64,000 nucleotides of DNA from Symsagittifera roscoffensis (Eukaryota; Xenacoelomorpha; Acoela; Convolutidae), in assembly GCF_963678635.1 (NCBI RefSeq), contig NC_087069.1, positions 11,430,512-11,494,511 on the forward strand, written 5' to 3'. The notes under the pieces were generated by a model that was given only the letters and a program-made list of their open reading frames with translations, did not search any database and was not told where the DNA came from. Position 1 is the stretch's first letter, and every line of letters starts with the position of its first letter. Positions 58,881 to 64,000 of this stretch are shown here, one piece after another. A program made the translations under genes and the position numbers.

Positions 58881-59027
58881 GGGGGATTTTAAAGTAGAAA
58901 CTGGGGGATTTTGTCCTAGGGGGATTTGGTCCTACGGGGGATTTAGTCCTGGGGGATTATATCCGGTGTGATTTTATCCTGGGGGATTTTATCCTGGGGG
59001 GGGGGGGACGATAAAATCCCACCGGAT
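58881..59027. repeat. GGGGGATTTTATCCT tandem repeat ending in an inverted repeat
   Basis: About seven units of gggggattt(t)gtcct / gggggattttatcct, each 16-20 bp. They are followed by a 12-G run and an inverted repeat: atccggtgtgattttatcc (58961-58979) against cgataaaatcccaccggat (59009-59027). It lies about 90 bp after the MULE stop. Confidence 0.7.
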
Positions 59028-59154
59028 ACTGTCTTTTAAGTTAGAAAAAAAATCATAAAAAACAAACATCATTGTAATTGTTATTAGATTTAAAAGAAAA
59101 TTATGCTAGTTTTGTCAAAAAAAATTGCAGGACTGTTTCAGATATACTTTTCAG

Positions 59155-59299
59155 GATATACACACGTGTGAGGAACTTGGCTTCCATCTACATTTCCTTC
59201 CACAATGGGGGACTGTTCGTGCATTATGTGTATGATGGGCGTCATCTTGAACCCTTTCGCCACTTTATTACTCGTGGTCGCAATGGTCAACCTAGATTG
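59155..59299 (+). CDS. Orphan exon candidate, 48 codons
   Basis: Acceptor atacttttcag|G and donor AGATTG|gtatgt bound 145 bp open in one frame only (IYTRVRNLASIYISFHNGGL, then FVHYVYDGRHLEPFRHFITR, then GRNGQPRL). The peptide is compact and well mixed in composition, unlike chance AT-rich translation. I do not recognise it. It follows the MULE frame on the same strand, so it might belong to the same transcription unit. Confidence 0.4.
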
Positions 59300-59906
59300 G
59301 TATGTATAACAGCAGATTTAAACGATACTTCAGTATCATTTCAGTATTTTCTCATGTTTGAAAACTGATTCTAATAACCATTAGGTCATTTTTTCAAATT
59401 TCAAAAAAACAAGATACTTTTTTTCAAATTCCTTTCATTAGGTCATTTTTTCATTTTTCAAAAACAACAAGGCCACAATGCGTTACCGCATGGTTAGAAT
59501 TTTCAAAAAAGATATATCAGTTTTTAGGTCTGTCAAATTAATTGAGTCTTCTAGCTTCAGGAAACAAAAAAGGACACTAAAACTATAAAAAAACAAATCC
59601 ACTGTGTTGCTTACCCTCAAAAAAAAGACATCGGCGCCAAAAGCGCATTTAGAGAACTTCTGGATGAGTCAGCAAGAAAACAGATGTGAAACGGTGAAGA
59701 CGGGAATCTAAACTAATCGAGTATAAATGATTGAAATCAGTTTGTTTTAGTAGACATTTTAATCTTTACCATTGCGTGTAATCGATTACGTAATCGAAAA
59801 TTTATCGTTTCATCGGTTCTGATTTTGTTTAGTGGAAAAAATAAATAAGAAAGGAGCGGCAAAAAGTGTGTATAAATGTTTCTGCAAGTAAATATCTGTT
59901 TTTTAG

Positions 59907-59953
59907 TCCCGGTGATGATTGTCCAGATCCATATGAGGACTTAAAGGGGAGAC
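59907..59953 (+). CDS. Micro-exon candidate, 47 bp
   Basis: Acceptor atctgttttttag|T and a strong donor GAC|gtaagt bound a 47-bp segment that reads PGDDCPDPYEDLKGR in one phase. That phase does not match the end of the exon candidate at 59155-59299, so another exon would have to lie between them, or they belong to different genes. Confidence 0.3.
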
Positions 59954-61189
59954 GTAAGTGGTACTTATTTCTTCTTCTATTTTGAAAAAATCCCTTTAAC
60001 TAATAACTTACTAGTTGATTTCTTAATTTTTAAATAAATTTTCGAAATTCTTACCAATACTACATCCATTAACAACTATTGTAATCAAGAATTTCAGCTG
60101 AATTTTTTGGCAGCTGCTTCAAGATTTGCATGGAATCGAAAGCAACAATTTGAGCCATACGCTTTGTTCTCCAAACTCTTGAAAAAATTTAGGGATATTT
60201 TGTATTCGGGTTAGCTTTTTCAGACCCAGCTTGAGTGTTCAAACGTCATTTTTTTCACGAATACATCATAATAAGTAACTAAATTCGTCTGGGATTTTTG
60301 AGTACAAACAATAACTTTTTTGTGCTTTTTTTTCAATCGACAGAATAACAAAAGGCATTGCTTAGTGAAATCTTCTGAAGATATCAATTTGCCTCAAATG
60401 TTTTGTGAGTTTTGGATGGTTCAAAGTTATTTTTCCGACCATTTAAAGTGAAGCGGAGCTGTCTTCGTGTTTTGTGTCAGTTTTTCTTCTCTTTTGCTTT
60501 TCACGCGTTAAAATCAGATTGGTTCAAATAAGATATGATCTTGAAAGCTTTCAGTCATAAGTATAAAGTTTTTTTTTACAATTTCGAAAGCTTTTTCTGT
60601 GTCGAAAAAAAATTTAAAAATTTGCTTTTTTGACTAATCTTCGATCCAGATAGCAAGCTTTTCAATTGAATTAGCTAGCTTTTTTCTGTGTTTTTTTTTC
60701 AGGTTTTTTACATATTTATCCTAATTTCTTAAATGAATGTGGCTGGAAGACAACCGGGTATCCCTGTATAAAACGTTTAATCATTTTGTAAGCTATGTTT
60801 TAAAAATGGCACCAAATTGAGGGGTCACTGGACGCTGTGTCCAGCCTGTTTTGACTATCGCGTCGCGAAAATCAGAATTGCTGATTTGTTAACATCTGAG
60901 CTTTATTTGAAGCCAAAATAATGTATCATTTTTGTTATTCGCAGCAACAATCTTCAAAACAACAAATGACATTGTTTTCCCCCTATATTTTTATAATTTT
61001 AATTATTACAGAGAATTGTTTTGTCTGCAGTTTTTTGGAAACTTTTGTTTTATTTTTACTTTTTTAAAAGTTTTCAAAAGTTTTCGTGGAAGAAACCCTC
61101 AGAAAGAATACATTCCCATGAGTTTTTTTCTTGCTAGATTCTTGAACAAGATACCCTCCCAATAAACGTAGAAATAGTCAAATCTTGTA
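59954..61189. other. No gene seen
   Basis: AT-rich non-coding sequence. The plus-strand frame near 60932-61165 is Phe/Lys-rich low-complexity translation without domain signals. Confidence 0.4.
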
Positions 61190-61640
61190 AGATTTTATTT
61201 CAATTGCCTTCTTTTCTGTTTTTTATTTGTTGTTGCTAAAGACAAAAAACTATAAAACGACAATTTGCTAGAACAATTTATCGACCGTATAATTTTTTTA
61301 CCAGTTGTAGCTAAGTCTCCGAGTCAAAAGAAAACGATTAAGCATCACATTCATAATTATCAAATAACCAAAAGTTTTTTTTTGATAAAAAAGTGCAGCA
61401 ACAAAGTTGGAATTAAAGAGCGCAATGACTAAGTGGTTTTTAAAAAATCTTTGAAAATTTTTTGGGTGGAGCTTCATGATAATATTAAAAGATCACATTT
61501 ATCAAACAAATTATGAGAACAATCTCGAATTTCACAAATAACCAAAATAAATAATTCAGTATCCGCATCATAGATTTCTATATGAATCCAAACTAGAGTA
61601 TCTTTAATTCGTTCTATACTTGTTTGATGTTACATTATAA
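61190..61640. repeat. Dispersed repeat, family R2, copy 1
   Basis: Shares ordered strings with 62490-63040: ttgctaaagacaaa / tcgctaaaaacaaa, agttgtagctaagt / agttgtaattaagt, gcaatgactaagtg / gcgatgaccaagtg, agtatccgcatcatag / cgtatctgtgttatgg. Confidence 0.5.
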
Positions 61641-62214
61641 AAATGTGAACTAAAGCAATTTTTGTATGCAAGCGTAAAAAAATCAAAAAAATCACTGTTA
61701 AAATTCAGTAGCAAATCTCGGTAAAATTAGCTCACCAAAAAAAAACAGGCTTGTTGAGTAACTAGACCGAATCAGCGGGTTAAAGCTCTTTTCATTTCTG
61801 CTAATTTTGGATAATCATTTTGTAGATATAAATTTTCTTTCGATTCTTTTTTTTGAAAAGGTGAATTGATTCAACTTCAAAATTTGTAAAATGAATAAAA
61901 CTAAGATGACAAAAAAACTTATTAGCAAGATTCCATTGTCTATCTATTCCCCGTTGGAAATCAACTGTTTTTTTAATAAGATCTTGTAAGATTCTTCTCA
62001 AAAATTACTTCATTGTAAGGTTTGATAACAGATGTTTATCTTAGATATCTTACAAAGATATTACAAAATCTCAAAGGAGAAACAATAGCTTTTTTCAGCC
62101 AATGTTGGTCTTGTGAGACCTTGTACGAACACGTATGATCTTGTAGGTTATTTTGAGACCGTGGAAGCTTTCGTTAAATTCTGTAGGGTCTTTTAAGTCC
62201 CGACATCCACCACA

Positions 62215-62420
62215 ACGTTATAAAAAGTACGAGCAATGTCTTTAGCCTATAGAAAAACATTGAATAGATCAAATAGCATGCCTCAGTTCAATTTGCAAAA
62301 GATTTCTAAAATTTATTAATTGTCCGCTTACGCATTTAAAGCATAAACAATATCGCGCAAAATTTATCTCAATTTGGCGAAAACAACCACTGCTAAAAAG
62401 GTTCGCTATAGGGTCTCAAG
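62215..62420. repeat. Dispersed repeat, family R1, copy 3 (degenerate)
   Basis: gcatgcctcagttcaatttg and ccgcttacgcatt match copy 2 (gcatgcctcgatcaatttgg; ccgcttacgcattg). The rest is diverged. Confidence 0.5.
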
Positions 62421-62489
62421 GTTTCTAATCTCAAGTTTTTTTGGTTCATAGGACTTTGCTTTTTTTACTCATACCTCTGCCTTCAGCAA

Positions 62490-63040
62490 AAACTTATATC
62501 CATTAACCAATCTTAATCAAAGTTCAGAATCATTTTTTCTGTTATTATTTCGGTGTCGCTAAAAACAAACCAATAGAATTTCAGTTTGCAGGAGCACTCA
62601 GTATATAGGCCGAATGATATTATATCAGTTGTAATTAAGTTTTCGAGCCGCAAAAATTTAAACTTAATATTTTCTCATTCACAAGTAGGAACTAACCGAA
62701 ACAGTTAACTTTCATGTCAGTAAGAAAGGAAGCAAATGAAAAGAAAACTTGATCACAAAGAATATTGTCAAATTGAATCAAAGATTGCGATGACCAAGTG
62801 CACTTTATGATTTTGTGGGAGATTTTTGATCTGAGTTTTAAAGATTTTAAAATATCACAGAAATCAAACAGATTTTAAGAAACTGTGTTTTTTTGGTCTT
62901 CTTAAATCTTATCTCTGGAGTCTTTAATTTTTTTCGCACAAATTTCACAAAACTTCAAGTAAAAAGTTCCGTATCTGTGTTATGGAGCCCCAACTAGATC
63001 AAAACTAGATTTCCTTCTTTTCATATTATACGATCATAGC
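62490..63040. repeat. Dispersed repeat, family R2, copy 2
   Basis: Diverged copy of 61190-61640, same orientation, about 1.3 kb further on. Confidence 0.5.
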
Positions 63041-64000
63041 AAATTGTTATTCAGTCGAAATTTAACGGAAAACCTCAGTTTTCAAACAGTTTTTTATCAA
63101 AACCGGTTTTTTTTGGGGAAATTTTAGATGTCGTTCGATTTACAAATGAACTTGCTTTAAAATGACGCATCACTCAAACCGGTCGATGATTTTTAGAAGT
63201 AAATGATTTTGCGTGGAAAACAAAAAAATACCCGAATTCAAAATGCCTCTCCTTTTTTAATGCTCGGAGCAATAATTCAAACCTAAGCAAATAGCAAAAA
63301 ATGTCCCAATTATAATCATAAAAACTTCAAGTCTTTTTTATGGTGTAATAATTCAATTATAAAGTCACTCACGTAAAAATAGCAAAAATGCACAATTGAC
63401 AACATTTGTATTTTGATAAGTCGACGCGACCTCAGTTTTTTACCACGTTTGGCAAAATCAAATGCGCAAAAAACTGTAAACGCTACATACTACTTACTTA
63501 TTTTTGAAGTGTTCGTCACAAAAAAAAAACAATTGTTATAATTCTGAAATCGACCTTCATACTCGGTCAAATGTATGAAAAACAGCAAAATTGAATAATC
63601 AGACAACAAATTTCTGGTACTCTGAAACAGTATTTCAAAATTGCAGTACGAATCATTACTTATATCTTTTTTTTTTGCTAAGAATTCAGTGGTGAAAACA
63701 TTCTGGATCTTTTTGGTTATACCCCTTCATTTAAAAAAAATAGATATAGAAACTGAACCAACTAAAAAAAGCAAAAAAAGCTGCTGAGGAACCTAAAATC
63801 GCCGGAGGAAAGTGGCCATAGAGACGAAATTTTTTTTTTATTCTGTTATTTAAAACATGTTTTGTATATATGTGTGCTGATAGCCATATCAATCAATTGA
63901 CCCGTTTCACTAATCGATGAACCAAATTGTTTAATGAACAATAAGCATTCAGCCAAATCAGAAAAATGCGAGAAAATGCCATGTTGGAAAATATCTTCTT
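63041..64000. other. No gene seen
   Basis: AT-rich non-coding sequence to the end of the window. Confidence 0.5.

Noticed and set aside
1-64000. tRNA, rRNA, CRISPR or bacterial-type operons
   Set aside because: No cloverleaf-like sequence, rRNA segment or regularly spaced direct-repeat/spacer array was recognised. The periodic repeats present are satellites and transposons.

Overview
The window is AT-rich animal (metazoan) nuclear DNA, most likely from an invertebrate. Canonical GT-AG introns, abundant decayed transposons (BEL/Pao, Ty3/gypsy and LINE retroelements, a MULE, many small terminal-inverted-repeat elements), long C/G homopolymers and a 200-base N gap all point that way. The species cannot be named from the sequence. 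Most open frames are short and non-functional; real genes are few.

Layout. 1-5367: an ancient, heavily broken plus-strand coding region (335-3851) of a family I do not recognise, then nearly empty sequence. 5368-21753 and 29949-30979: a tandem array of monomers mostly about 0.7-0.9 kb, organised into about 2.2-kb three-monomer higher-order units, plus a recent 2091-bp tandem duplication (5368-7458 / 7459-9549). 21754-29948: a BEL/Pao LTR retrotransposon on the minus strand, inserted into one monomer with a perfect 5-bp target duplication (gacag). Its gag, protease, RNase H and integrase can be read, but the reverse transcriptase core is deleted, and its leader carries a broken phospholipid scramblase fragment. 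30980-31179 is an assembly gap. 31985-41799: a graveyard of small non-autonomous DNA transposons, several with intact 8-bp target duplications and some nested, together with a decayed Ty3/gypsy pol (34680-36560).

The most interesting content is a small family of secreted-peptide genes among these transposons: 33823-34306 (+), 38575-39229 (-) and 46357-46948 (+). Each has a first intron that splits the start codon as AT|G, with a strong donor directly after AT. Exon 2 then begins with G and encodes a signal peptide followed by an acidic or Ser/Tyr/Asp-rich segment. Two of the three share a clear C-terminal motif (AKxHVxQFN, then IxK[VI]D). One has a second intron at the start of that conserved domain and the other is continuous there. 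I do not recognise the family.

42000-64000: dispersed repeats, a degenerate tandem repeat downstream of the third peptide gene (47150-47810), DNA elements rich in TTATAATC palindromes (48083-49424 and 57088-57793), a decayed LINE on the minus strand (50440-52330), a MULE-type transposase reading frame (57985-58788), and a few isolated exon-like segments bounded by good splice signals. From 60000 onward I see only AT-rich non-coding sequence and repeats.
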